From positions 1-9,802 of the forward strand of contig JAPLGF010000204.1 of the NCBI GenBank assembly GCA_026390275.1: a stretch of 9,802 nucleotides of DNA, read 5' to 3'. Shown here one piece after another: positions 1 through 7,205 of this stretch. The notes beneath the pieces were generated by a model. That model saw nothing but the letters and a program-made list of their open reading frames with translations, was not told the origin of the DNA and searched no databases. Source of the stretch: Candidatus Atribacteria bacterium. Its GTDB lineage: Bacteria; Atribacterota; Atribacteria; Atribacterales; Atribacteraceae. Numbering within the stretch: the first letter of the stretch is position 1; each line of letters opens with the position of its first letter. The position numbers and the translations under genes were made by a program.

Positions 1-1
1 G

Positions 2-427
2 AATGTGGAAGTATTTGTTCGATTTTATCGAATGCTTCTCAGTGTGGGAGGCTCCGTCCTTTTCCTGATTTTTCTTTTTTCTCTCATAGTCATCGTCAAT
101 TTGATCCGTATTTCCATTCAATCCCGAAAAGAAGAAATTCATGTGATCAGTTTAATGGGGGCGACGGAACGTTTTATCCGACTTCCCATTTTGGCGGAAG
201 GTTTTTTTGAAGGTTTCTTTGCCGGATTATCCGCTTTTATTCTCAGTCTGGTCGTTTTTCGGTTTTTACTGGAATTTTTACAGGTGACCTTCCCCTTTTT
301 CTTCTGGATTAGTCTTAAGGAAGCGGTCATCCCCTTTATGGTGGTCAATATCGTGCTGGGGGGCATGGTGGGTGTTTTAGGGAGCCTGATTGCCTGTAAT
401 TCCATCTTGAAAGAGATATTGAAATGA
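2..427 (+). CDS. ftsX: Cell division protein FtsX, C-terminal part (5' end outside window)
   Basis: This is the C-terminal portion of the FtsX membrane subunit of the FtsEX complex. In the family, FtsEX is an ABC-transporter-like machine that couples ATP hydrolysis to activation of septal peptidoglycan hydrolases. The frame is open from the window edge, so the gene starts upstream; the GTG at 5 is probably internal. Counting from that GTG, three hydrophobic segments are visible (about residues 12-34, 70-90 and 108-130). The cytoplasmic loop RKEEIHVISLMGATERFIR (41-59) matches the hallmark loop of FtsX and related permeases, and is followed by the PILAEG segment. The stop overlaps the next start as ATGA (424-427), which implies translational coupling to the EnvC-like gene, the usual partner of FtsX. 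ftsE is expected just upstream but is not in the window. Confidence 0.9.
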   Translation, partial: NVEVFVRFYRMLLSVGGSVLFLIFLFSLIVIVNLIRISIQSRKEEIHVISLMGATERFIRLPILAEGFFEGFFAGLSAFILSLVVFRFLLEFLQVTFPFFFWISLKEAVIPFMVVNIVLGGMVGVLGSLIACNSILKEILK

Positions 428-1342
428 CATCGCGGATCGTTCTCGTCATCTGTCTCCTGATTCTGGTCAGTCTTCTCACTTTTTCTGTCAGAGGGGTCTC
501 CCAAACCGGTGACCTTGGCCAGGAAATCACTCAGCAGGTGCTGGAACTTGAAAAAATGAAAAAAGAGCAGACGAAGTTAGACCAGGAGCTGAGAAACCTG
601 GAAAAAACCCAGAAGAACGTTTTGTCGGAGATCGGTAAAATTGATCAACAGATCGGGAAACTGGAAAAAGATATCACCACCTCGCGAAAACGAATCACAG
701 AATTGGAAGGGGAGCGAAAGCGCTTAAAAAAAGACATTGGAGGGCTTTCTCAGGATATTACAGCGACCAGGAGTAAGGTTTTCCAGGCAATGGTGAGAGC
801 ATATAAGAATAACACCAGTATCGATTTCTGGAGCGTTTTTATGGGAAGTGCCAACCCGGCGGAAACAGAAGAGCAGTGGTACTTGTTTCAAAAATACAGT
901 GATTATGAACTGGCCATTATCACCAAATACTTAGGTCAAAAAAAGAGCTTGCAGAATAAATTAAAAGAAGTGGAGCAACGAATTCGTTTAGAAGCGGTTT
1001 TGAAAGAAAAATTAGTACTGGAAGATAAAAATGTAAAAAGATTAAAAGAAACCAAGAACGCCATGCTTTCACAGGTTATATGCCGCTCAGGACGGGGTGG
1101 TGCTCCTGGCCAGAAGTATCCGGGGATACGGAAAAACCATTCTCCTCGACCACGGTCAGGATGTTATCACCATGTATTCCCATATGGATTCGTTGGTGGT
1201 GAATCCGGGTGAAACGGTCAAGGGAGGGCAGGTCATCGGGGCGGTGGGTGATACCGGTCTCACCGATCAAACCATCCTTCATTTTGAAGTCCGGGTGGGG
1301 ACGAATGCCAAAGAAGAAAACCCCCTGCGATGGCTCAAGTGA
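424..1342 (+). pseudogene. EnvC-like murein hydrolase activator (coiled coil plus LytM/M23 domain), internal deletion and frameshift
   Basis: The first reading frame (424-1212) gives a signal peptide or anchor (residues 4-22) and two coiled-coil stretches (about 34-100 and 155-215), the periplasmic architecture of EnvC-type activators recruited by FtsEX. After residue ~217 (LSQ, near 1074) homology stops. It resumes in the next frame from about 1079 (YAAQDGVV) to the stop at 1340-1342, giving the second half of an M23/LytM domain: GYGKTILLDHG, YSHMDS and GDTG followed by LHFEVR. The linker and first half of the domain, including the segment that normally carries HxxxD, are absent. About 305 codons remain, against roughly 380-400 usual for the family, so some 80-90 codons appear lost, and the frame change implies a deletion of 3n+2 bases. 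The final motif is ILHFE rather than HLHFE, which already fits a non-catalytic activator. As written the gene cannot make a complete LytM domain. Assembly error is the main alternative. Confidence 0.85.
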
Positions 1343-1352
1343 AACCGGGAGT

Positions 1353-1415
1353 CGGGTAAAAATGTGGAATTGTGGAATTGGGGAATTGGTAAGTTTACTG
1401 TTCACTACAAATTTG
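1353..1415 (+). repeat. Interspersed repeat between envC remnant and ctpA (GTGGAATT units)
   Basis: The stretch 1353-1380 is identical over 28 bases to 9482-9509. It contains two TGTGGAAT 8-mers followed by a GGGAATTGG variant. The part after it (GTTTACTGTTCACT, around 1393-1406) resembles 8937-8952 upstream of ferritin. The repeat starts 10 bases after the stop of the envC remnant and separates it from the peptidase gene, interrupting what is usually a tight operon. Confidence 0.75.
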
Positions 1416-1426
1416 GGGTGAATCCA

Positions 1427-2608
1427 TTGCAAAAAAGAAAACTCATTTTTTGGATCGCTTTGGTGGTGGTGATTTCTGGCTTAGTCTGGGTTACTGCGGT
1501 TCAGGCCAATCGATCGGGACCGGATTATACCGGAGAGATCAATGCCGATAAGTGGCAACCGTTTTTGCAGACGATCTATCTTTTAAAAAACGAATCTTAT
1601 TCTGAGAAACAGATTGATGAAAATGCCATGATGGAAGAGGCCATCCGGGGGGTTTTAAAATCCACCGGTGATCCTTATGCCCGTTATCTCAATGAAGAAG
1701 ATTTTAAGATTGAAACCAGCGATCGGATCGAAGGTGAGTTTTCGGGCCTGGGTATTGTGATTACCATGAAGGATGACAAACTGGTGATTATTTCTCCCTA
1801 CCAGGGTTCGCCAGCGGCGAAAGCGGGGGTAAAAGCGGGAGATGTGATCATCGAGATTGATGGAGAATCGACTGCCGGTATGCCCATTGATGGAGCCGTT
1901 CGGAGATTGCGAGGGAAAAAGGGAACCCAGGTGGTCATCAAGTTGCAGCGAGAAGGGGTGAAAGATCTTTTTTCGGCGACTGTTACCCGGGACATTGTGA
2001 AGATCAAGAGTGTAGAGTGTGAACTTCTGGAACCGGGAATCGGTCTCCTGCGGGTCATTGAATACCACGGACGAACCAACATCGAAATGGAAGAAGCCAT
2101 CAAGCAACTCGATATCCTGGAAGCGAAAGGGTTGATCATTGACTTGCGAAACAACCCGGGGGGACTCCTCTCCACTGCCATCATGTCGGCTGGTTTATTC
2201 CTGCCCCTCAATACTCCTTCCCTCATCATCGAAGATCGGGATGGAAAGCGGGAAACCCTGAAAAATCCGGTGAATAAAATATGTGACAAACCCTTTGTCA
2301 TTTTGATCAACAAAGGAACGGCCAGTGGAGCCGAGATCATGGCCGGGGTATTGCGGGTGAAATTGAATGCCGAGCTCATCGGGGAAACGACTTTCGGGAA
2401 AGGGGTGGTCCAGCAGATCTTTCCTCTTTCCCCCAGGGGGGGAGTCATCTTCACGATTTCCAAGTACCTCTTACCTGATGGAACCGATATCAATGGAAAA
2501 GGGATCAAACCAGATATCACCATAACCAAAGATGAAGAACAAATGAACACTGCTCTGAAAGAATTGAAGAGGCTCATGAATGAAAAAGGGAAAACAGTCC
2601 AGAAGTAA
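1427..2608 (+). CDS. ctpA: S41 family carboxy-terminal processing peptidase (CtpA/CtpB type)
   Basis: Periplasmic, membrane-anchored serine protease that trims C-terminal ends of envelope proteins. From the TTG at 1427 it is 393 residues: an N-terminal membrane anchor (about 6-25), a PDZ domain (about 107-180, with SGLGIVI and SPAAKAGVKAGDVI), then the protease core. The Ser-Lys-Gln active site is intact: Ser300 in GTASGAE, Lys325 in TFGKG and Gln329 in VVQQ. The spacings of 25 and 4 residues are those of the family. LIIDLRNNPGG is also typical. TTG 1427 was chosen because GGGGTG (1415-1420) lies 6 bases upstream and it places the anchor near the N-terminus. GTG 1418 is possible, and GTG 1364 would add a repeat-encoded tail. 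It overlaps the downstream deacetylase gene by 29 bases. ctpA between envC and a yibQ-like gene is a common arrangement. Confidence 0.93.
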   Translation: MQKRKLIFWIALVVVISGLVWVTAVQANRSGPDYTGEINADKWQPFLQTIYLLKNESYSEKQIDENAMMEEAIRGVLKSTGDPYARYLNEEDFKIETSDRIEGEFSGLGIVITMKDDKLVIISPYQGSPAAKAGVKAGDVIIEIDGESTAGMPIDGAVRRLRGKKGTQVVIKLQREGVKDLFSATVTRDIVKIKSVECELLEPGIGLLRVIEYHGRTNIEMEEAIKQLDILEAKGLIIDLRNNPGGLLSTAIMSAGLFLPLNTPSLIIEDRDGKRETLKNPVNKICDKPFVILINKGTASGAEIMAGVLRVKLNAELIGETTFGKGVVQQIFPLSPRGGVIFTISKYLLPDGTDINGKGIKPDITITKDEEQMNTALKELKRLMNEKGKTVQK

Positions 2609-3725
2609 ATCCGTTTTCTGGATTCTGGTCTTTTTTGTGCTCCTTTGTTCCTTCATTCTGGTTTTTGCTCTATGGAAAGAGGGATTGATCAGGAACAGAT
2701 ATATTGCCTTAGCCAAAGTTATTCCTTCGCAGCAGGAAAAATGGCTGACCCTTTTTATCTTTCAGGAAATTTACGATGTGTTTCCGGATGCAGAAATCGA
2801 TGCCAGTGAGAATCCGGAGAGCAATGGGTACTGGAAGGTCCGTTTGAAGTTACCTTCTCCAGAGGGGAGGATACTTCTCTCCCGACGAATGGAGGCAGTA
2901 TTTAGTATTCTTTCCGGTTTTGGCCTTTATGGTGAAAAAAGAACCAAGAAGGGAAGCGATTACTATTTACTGTTTAGGGACCTCACGCCCTGGATCGTCC
3001 TGGAAGTGCGCTATGGTCCTCTCTATCAGGTTGCTCTGGTGATAGATGATTTCGGCTACAATTTGGAAGAAGCCCGAATGTTTCTTCGTTTTCCTATCAA
3101 GATGAACTTTTCGATTTTTCCCCATCTTCCGTTGAGTCGGCAGATAGCGGAAATGGTTGCCAAGAAAGGAGACGAGGTTTTAATCCATCTCCCCATGGAA
3201 GCGGTTCAAGACAGCCAGAACCAGAGAGAAACGTTCCTTCTGCGAACCGGGACCAGTGATGTCACCATGGGGGAGATGGTTCGGAGTGCTCTTCAATCCA
3301 TGCCCATGGCGAAAGGGATCAATAACCATAAAGGTTCCCGGGCTACGCAGGATCTGAATCTCATGAAGGAATTCATGGTTCATCTCCAGGGGAGTCACCT
3401 CTACTTCCTGGATAGTGTCACTATTGGTAATTCCCGTGCCTCTGAAGCGGCCATTGAAAAAGGAGTTCGATCCTATCGGCGGGATGTATTTCTCGATGGG
3501 AGTTCATCGACAGAAGATATTCTCCAACAGCTTCGGGAGACAGTGGCAGTAGCCCGGAAAAAAGGATATGCGATTGCTATCGGTCATGCCCGAACCAACA
3601 CCTATCTGACGGTAAAATCCTTTCTTGATTCATTTCAAGACCCGGAAGTGGAGTTTGTCTTTGTTTCTGAAATTAGACCACCATCCCAGGACAAGACCCT
3701 GGCACCAGCAAGGGATGAAAATTGA
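2580..3725 (+). CDS. Divergent polysaccharide deacetylase family protein (YibQ-like)
   Basis: This 381-residue protein has one N-terminal membrane segment (about 12-31), a linker domain of unrecognised fold (about 40-145) and a divergent polysaccharide deacetylase domain (about 150-365). Visible family motifs are VIDDFG (154-159), IHLPME (202-207), NNHKGS (248-253), FLDS (276-279), RDVFLD (301-306) and GHAR (335-338). I recall NHMGS as the usual form of the fourth motif; here it is NHKGS. The family is predicted to act on envelope carbohydrate, but its substrate is not established. yibQ sits next to envC in E. coli, so the neighbourhood supports the call. The ATG at 2580 lies inside the 3' end of ctpA, giving a 29-base overlap and probable coupling. 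The last nine codons plus stop (3699-3725) lie largely inside a dispersed repeat that recurs at 4464-4484, so the native C-terminus may have been replaced. Confidence 0.87.
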   Translation: MKKGKQSRSKSVFWILVFFVLLCSFILVFALWKEGLIRNRYIALAKVIPSQQEKWLTLFIFQEIYDVFPDAEIDASENPESNGYWKVRLKLPSPEGRILLSRRMEAVFSILSGFGLYGEKRTKKGSDYYLLFRDLTPWIVLEVRYGPLYQVALVIDDFGYNLEEARMFLRFPIKMNFSIFPHLPLSRQIAEMVAKKGDEVLIHLPMEAVQDSQNQRETFLLRTGTSDVTMGEMVRSALQSMPMAKGINNHKGSRATQDLNLMKEFMVHLQGSHLYFLDSVTIGNSRASEAAIEKGVRSYRRDVFLDGSSSTEDILQQLRETVAVARKKGYAIAIGHARTNTYLTVKSFLDSFQDPEVEFVFVSEIRPPSQDKTLAPARDEN

Positions 3726-3772
3726 ATAGGGTTATTCTTTGTTTCTTGGTTCATTTCCTCAAACTACTCCCG
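3699..3772 (+). repeat. Dispersed module CTGGCACCAGCAAGGGATGAA with a following conserved segment
   Basis: Bases 3699-3719 are identical to 4464-4484 (21 bases). A reverse-complement core of 16 bases lies at 9726-9741 and a diverged form near 6338-6358. About 20 bases later, GTTTCTTGGTTCATTTCCT and the ACTA-ending run after it (3741-3767) recur at 4485-4511 with one difference. The element overlaps the 3' end of the deacetylase gene. Confidence 0.8.
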
Positions 3773-3971
3773 GTCCTTACCAATTCCCCAATTCCCCAAT
3801 TCCACAATTCCCCATTTTCACGCAACTCCCGGTTTTTACCAGTTCCACAGTTCCCCATCTTTTACGATTTACGATTCACGATTCACGACTCACGACTCCC
3901 GGTCCTTCCCAATTCTCCATCTTTTACGATTCACGATTCACGACTCACGATTCACGGTCCTTTCAGGGTAG
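3773..3971 (+). repeat. Short-tandem-repeat mosaic filling the yibQ-like/paaI gap
   Basis: The 281-base gap contains essentially only repeats. An array of AATTCCCC / AATTCCAC 8-mers comes first (about 3781-3812). It is followed by two diverged copies of a ~62-base unit (about 3855-3916 and 3917-3971). Each copy runs CCATCTTTTACGAT, then GATTCAC/GACTCAC 7-mers, then GGTCCTT. The stretch ends in TTTCAGGGTAG, which also ends the arrays before gltX and at 6511-6521. The open frames across it read NSPIPQFHNSP-like low-complexity peptides and are not genes. Confidence 0.85.
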
Positions 3972-4006
3972 ACTGATTTGTTAGAAATTCGAGGTGAGAA
4001 TCAACC

Positions 4007-4441
4007 ATGAACGTGAATTCTACCGATACCCGTCGATGTTTCTTGTGTGGTCAGGATAACCCGCATGGCTTTAAAATGATCTTTCGGAGGGAGGGTCACG
4101 AGAGCGTTTCGGAAGTGGTGATCCCAGCAACCTATCAGAGCTTCGATGGTGTGGTTCATGGTGGGATGGTGGCTGCTTTTCTCGATGAAATCATGGCCGA
4201 TGCCGTCCGAAAAACGGGTGAGCACGCTGTAACCGGGACCCTCACCGTTAAATATCGTAAACCCTGCCGAATCGGTGAAAAAATAGAGCTTCGGGGTTGG
4301 ATCACCGGTAAAAAAGGCCGAATCATTGATACCGATGGAAAAATCATCCAGAATGGCGAGCTGGTTGCCGAAGGAAAGGGTGTTTTTGTGATTCCCCGTG
4401 AACATTACCAGGAGGAGGTGACCCGTACCAGTACTGGATAA
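4007..4441 (+). CDS. PaaI-family hotdog-fold thioesterase
   Basis: This 144-residue protein has the single hotdog fold of PaaI-type acyl-CoA thioesterases, cytoplasmic enzymes that hydrolyse acyl- or aryl-CoA. It starts with a Cys motif, CFLCGQDNPHG (11-21), common in this subgroup. The central helix carries the VVHGGMVAAFLDE signature (49-61) with HGG at 51-53 and an acidic residue pair at 60-61. A typical beta-strand region follows (TGTLTVKYRKP, 76-86, through GKGVFVI, 123-129). The length is normal for the family. GAGGTGA at 3991-3997, 9 bases before the ATG, supports the start. No operon partner is visible, as repeats flank it on both sides, so the substrate cannot be deduced from context. 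Confidence 0.88.
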   Translation: MNVNSTDTRRCFLCGQDNPHGFKMIFRREGHESVSEVVIPATYQSFDGVVHGGMVAAFLDEIMADAVRKTGEHAVTGTLTVKYRKPCRIGEKIELRGWITGKKGRIIDTDGKIIQNGELVAEGKGVFVIPREHYQEEVTRTSTG

Positions 4442-4463
4442 GTCCCCACGTCAATGGATAATT

Positions 4464-4728
4464 CTGGCACCAGCAAGGGATGAAGTTTCTTGGTTCATTT
4501 CCTTAAACTATTCACGACTCACGGTTCTTATTGGGGTGTCTTTCCCAATTCCACAATTCCACAATTCCACAGTTCCACATTTTCACGCGATTCACGATTA
4601 CCCGATTCACGGTTCTTATCGGGGTTTCTTTTCCAACTCAACACCTCAACAACTCAACAACTCAACATCCCTTAAGGATTCACGATTCACAGTATTTTCA
4701 GGGTAGGAGGAATGAGAAAAAATGGATG
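4464..4728 (+). repeat. Composite repeat mosaic upstream of gltX, reaching into its start codon
   Basis: Modules in order: the CTGGCACCAGCAAGG module (4464-4484); the GTTTCTTGGTTC segment (4485-4511); CACGACTCACGGTTC; CAATTCCA 8-mers (about 4548-4577); TTTTCACGCGATTCACGATT (about 4578-4597); TTCTTATCGGGGTTTCTTTTCC; AACTCAAC 8-mers (about 4636-4667); GATTCACGATTCAC; and GTATTTTCAGGGTAGGAGG. The last 37 bases (4692-4728) are identical to 6508-6544 and include the gltX ribosome-binding site and start codon. The reverse-complement order of many of these modules is found at 9482-9660. Confidence 0.85.
4705..4710 (+). promoter_or_regulatory. Ribosome-binding site of gltX, inside a duplicated leader
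   Basis: AGGAGG lies 11 bases before the ATG at 4722. A second ATG (4712-4714) sits between them in another frame. The same arrangement is copied at 6521-6540. Confidence 0.7.
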
Positions 4729-6197
4729 GTACCGTACGTGCCCGGTTTGCTCCCAGCCCCACCGGCTTTCTTCATCTGGGAGGAGCTCGAACCTCTCTTT
4801 TTAACTGGGCATTTGCCCGGAATAATAAAGGGACGTTTATCTTACGCATCGAAGATACTGATATGGCCCGTTCCACCGATGAATCGGTGGACGTCATTCT
4901 GGACAGCCTGAAATGGCTGGGTTTCACCTGGGACGAAGGTCCCGGAGCAGGAGGGGACTGTGGTCCCTACTTTCAGAGCGAGCGGCGGGGGATTTATAAA
5001 GAATATTTACAAAAGTTACTGGATAAAGGACACGCTTATTATTGTTTCTGTACACCAGAAGAACTTGCTGAACGTCGCGAGAAGACGTTGGCAGAGGGGA
5101 ATAACTGGCGATATGACCGTCATTGTCTCCGTTTGAGTCCCGAGGAAGTTCAGGGTCTTCTCACCCCGGGTAAAAAGGCCGTACTCCGTTTCCGGATTCC
5201 GGAAGGAACCACCACCTTTATCGATATGCTCCGGGGCGACATTTCGTTTCATAATACTGAACTGGATGATTTTGTAATCCTCAAATCGGATGGCATGCCA
5301 ACGTATAATTTTGCCTGTGTAGTGGATGATGCTCTGATGCACATCACCCACGTCATTCGAGGAGACGATCACATTTCCAATACCCCCCGGCAGGTTCTCC
5401 TTTATCGGGCTCTCGATTTTTGTGTCCCCGAGTTTGCCCATATTCCCATGATTCTTGGTCATGATAAGACCCGTCTCAGTAAACGGCATGGTTCTCCTTC
5501 GGTGACCTATTATCGGGATAAGGGTTATCTCCCGGAAGCCATGGTTAACTACCTGGCCCGTCTGAGTTGGGCCTCGGGAGAAGAGGAAAAGGAAATTTTT
5601 TCCCGCGAAGAAATCTTGGATCGTTTCTCTTTGGACCAGGTGACCAAGCATTCCGCGGTTTTCGACCTCGATAAACTCAACTGGATGAACAGTCTCTATA
5701 TCCGGCAAGCCAGTAACGCCTATTTAGCGGAAATCCTGATCCAGATCCTCACCCAGGAGGGGTTGAAGAAGGTGGAAGAAATAACCCCCGAGTTTCGCTC
5801 CTACTGTGAGCAGGTCGTGTCAGTGATGAAGGAAAGAATGAAGTATGTCGCCCTGATTGTGGAAGAAGCCCGGTATTTTTTTGATGATACCTATGCTTTT
5901 GACCCCGCCGTTTTCGAAAAGATCCTTTTAGAGGAAGGAGTTTCCCAGCGTCTGAAGCTCTGTCGGGATGAGTTTCATAAGCTCCCGGCATTCACCATGG
6001 AAGCTACGGAAGATGTCGTCCGGAAGCTTTCTGAATCCCTGAACGTCAAAGCCACTAAACTCATTCATCCCCTGCGAGTAGCCGTCTCCGGAGTCAAGGT
6101 CGGTCCCGGTCTCTTTGAACTCTTAGTCGTTCTTGGGAAAGAACGAGTTCTCTCTCGCATCGATCGTGCCCTGCAGGCCATCCAGGGAAAGAAGTGA
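4722..6197 (+). CDS. gltX: Glutamyl-tRNA synthetase
   Basis: Class I aminoacyl-tRNA synthetase of 491 residues, normal for bacterial GluRS, which charges tRNA-Glu (and tRNA-Gln in lineages using the indirect amidation route). It begins ARFAPSPTGFLHLGGART, where HLGG (18-21) is the HIGH-equivalent. LRIEDTD (41-47) follows. A zinc-binding-type knuckle is formed by Cys108, Cys110, Tyr131 and Cys135 (CxC...YxxxC). DDFVILKSDGMPTYNFA (182-198) and RGDDH (213-217) are strong GluRS signatures. The KMSKS-equivalent is KTRLSKRHG (249-257). The C-terminal anticodon-binding region runs to LQAIQGKK. The gene stands alone between repeats, with no T-box-like leader recognised. Its start region is shared with a second genomic copy, so its leader is part of a mobile or duplicated segment. 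Only one synthetase of this family is in the window, so a discriminating or non-discriminating role cannot be decided. Confidence 0.97.
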   Translation: MDGTVRARFAPSPTGFLHLGGARTSLFNWAFARNNKGTFILRIEDTDMARSTDESVDVILDSLKWLGFTWDEGPGAGGDCGPYFQSERRGIYKEYLQKLLDKGHAYYCFCTPEELAERREKTLAEGNNWRYDRHCLRLSPEEVQGLLTPGKKAVLRFRIPEGTTTFIDMLRGDISFHNTELDDFVILKSDGMPTYNFACVVDDALMHITHVIRGDDHISNTPRQVLLYRALDFCVPEFAHIPMILGHDKTRLSKRHGSPSVTYYRDKGYLPEAMVNYLARLSWASGEEEKEIFSREEILDRFSLDQVTKHSAVFDLDKLNWMNSLYIRQASNAYLAEILIQILTQEGLKKVEEITPEFRSYCEQVVSVMKERMKYVALIVEEARYFFDDTYAFDPAVFEKILLEEGVSQRLKLCRDEFHKLPAFTMEATEDVVRKLSESLNVKATKLIHPLRVAVSGVKVGPGLFELLVVLGKERVLSRIDRALQAIQGKK

Positions 6198-6507
6198 ATA
6201 AAGTTGTGGAATTGGAGAGTGGTGGAGGGAGAGGGGGTTCACTTCCATCGAAACAGGCGTCAGGAACGATTTTTTTCTCCATTGTATTGAAAATCATGGG
6301 GGGGGATGGTAATATTATCCAGGCAATCATACCAGTTCCTGGCATCACCTGAGGAATGAAAATATAGTCGGGGAACATCGAATTCCCCGGTATCCCTCTT
6401 TGGCCAAAGGGGGAGATTCCTTAAGAGTTGTTTTTTATTGTTTTGCATGGTCCTTTTCCATATGGTTATTTCCAACTCAACATTCTTTACCCGATTCACG
6501 ACTCATG
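6198..6507. other. Gene-free stretch with hairpin and repeat modules downstream of gltX
   Basis: No credible gene is visible. It begins with a short GTTGTGGAATTGG repeat (6203-6215). At 6324-6348 is a diverged copy, in inverted orientation, of 9731-9755, with ATTCCTTAAG downstream at 6417-6426. At 6394-6413 is a decayed hairpin centred on TTTGGCCAAA. AACTCAACATTC (6474-6485) and GATTCACGACTCA (6493-6505) belong to the repeat families seen elsewhere. Confidence 0.65.
6394..6413. repeat. Imperfect hairpin centred on TTTGGCCAAA
   Basis: The axis is between 6403 and 6404. About ten pairs form, one of them a G-T wobble, flanked by ATTCC-type sequence. It looks like a decayed copy of the perfect palindrome at 9691-9730. 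Confidence 0.65.
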
Positions 6508-6544
6508 GTATTTTCAGGGTAGGAGGAATGAGAAAAAATGGATG
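6508..6544 (+). repeat. Second copy of the gltX leader with RBS and start codon
   Basis: All 37 bases match 4692-4728, including AGGAGG (6521-6526) and the ATG (6538), and homology ends immediately after ATGGATG. No gltX follows here. The ATG opens a 55-codon frame to a TAG at 6703-6705 that resembles nothing recognised and contains repeat sequence. It is listed as a duplicated leader, not as a gene. Confidence 0.85.
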
Positions 6545-6965
6545 AAGGAATATTTATGATCTCTGAAAATATACCAACTTACTCCATGCCCTATATAATT
6601 CAAAAAAACATAAAAGTACAACCAAATCCACAATTCCCCAAATCCACATATTTTCAACATCATTTTCAGAAAGTGTTCATTCACAGAGAGGACGTCAAAA
6701 CGTAGGACTTTTCCAAGTTCAACGGACTCACCCCTTTCTTCTGATTTTATCAGTTCAATCTCTAAAAGTCGCTCCGGAAGGTGGTCATAGGCCAGGAGGA
6801 CCCCCCTCCTATGACTTCCCCATCTTGAATTCCCAGGATGTTTGTGAAATACTCTTTTTGAGATATTGTCCTCCTGGTTGGTAGATGGTTTTCCCACAAC
6901 TATTCCCACACCGGAAAGGCAATGTCTCAACCCTTACCCCCCACAAATCGGGAAAGAACCGAAAT
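6545..6965. other. Unassigned stretch between duplicated gltX leader and TA locus
   Basis: No gene is recognised over about 420 bases. It contains a repeat-like piece (about 6626-6656, CCACAATTCCCC and ATATTTTCA) and a hairpin at 6784-6815. A minus-strand open frame (6514-6930, 138 codons) has a charged, protein-like middle (around LPERLLEIELIK) but a low-complexity hydrophobic end running into the repeat, so it is at most a remnant. Weak resemblance of that middle to N-terminal parts of some transposases is an impression only. Confidence 0.4.
6784..6815. repeat. Imperfect inverted repeat / hairpin
   Basis: GTCAT (6784-6788) pairs with ATGAC (6811-6815). AGGAGG (6794-6799) pairs with CCTCCT (6805-6810), leaving a 5-base bulge and a 5-base loop. 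There is no T-run after it on the + strand, so a simple terminator is unlikely. Confidence 0.5.
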
Positions 6966-6980
6966 TAAGAGGTGATAGAA

Positions 6981-7205
6981 ATGCAAACCATAGAATTCGA
7001 AACGGTTATTGATTCTAAAGGCGCTATCCATGTGCCAGAGGAGTTTCGCCATGCCTATGGTAAACATGCCCGGCTGATTGTGGTGTTGCAGGCGCAGGAA
7101 GTAACACGGAAAAAAGGACGGCAACCCGGAAGCGCCAAGGGAATATTCCAGGTACTGTCCGAAGACGACGAACATCTGAATGATTTCCAGGAATACATGC
7201 CATGA
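6981..7205 (+). CDS. VapB-type antitoxin, AbrB-like with DUF2281-like C-terminus
   Basis: This 74-residue protein is the probable antitoxin of a type II pair. The N-terminal half (about 1-36: TIEFETVIDSKGAIHVPEEFR) fits a swapped-hairpin AbrB-type DNA-binding fold, which would bind and autoregulate its own promoter. The C-terminal half, RKKGRQPGSAKGIF then LNDFQEYM, resembles the tail of DUF2281 antitoxins (PGSAKG and a DF.dYM ending) that neutralise PIN-domain toxins. ATG 6981 was preferred over GTG 6972 because AAGAGGTGA (6967-6975) is well spaced before it. The stop overlaps the toxin start as ATGA (7202-7205), the usual coupling in such pairs. The antitoxin looks intact while the toxin does not. 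Confidence 0.8.
   Translation: MQTIEFETVIDSKGAIHVPEEFRHAYGKHARLIVVLQAQEVTRKKGRQPGSAKGIFQVLSEDDEHLNDFQEYMP

Noticed and set aside
1060..1100. Programmed ribosomal frameshift in the envC-like gene
   Set aside because: No slippery heptamer was seen, and a whole block of the domain is missing, which a frameshift alone cannot explain.
1798..2577. Minus-strand frame of 259 codons opposite ctpA
   Set aside because: Antisense shadow of a clearly coding S41 peptidase with an intact active site.
3722..3984. Open frames of 81-84 codons rich in NSPIPQFH and HDSRLTIH words
   Set aside because: They are translations of the tandem repeats; composition is low-complexity and two frames are open at once. 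No gene.
4490..4911. Open frames of 61 and 126 codons upstream of and overlapping gltX
   Set aside because: Repeat-derived in the 5' part and out of frame with the clear gltX coding sequence in the 3' part.
6538..6705. 55-codon gene after the duplicated gltX leader
   Set aside because: The ribosome-binding site is good but is copied from gltX; the peptide is unrecognised and contains repeat sequence.
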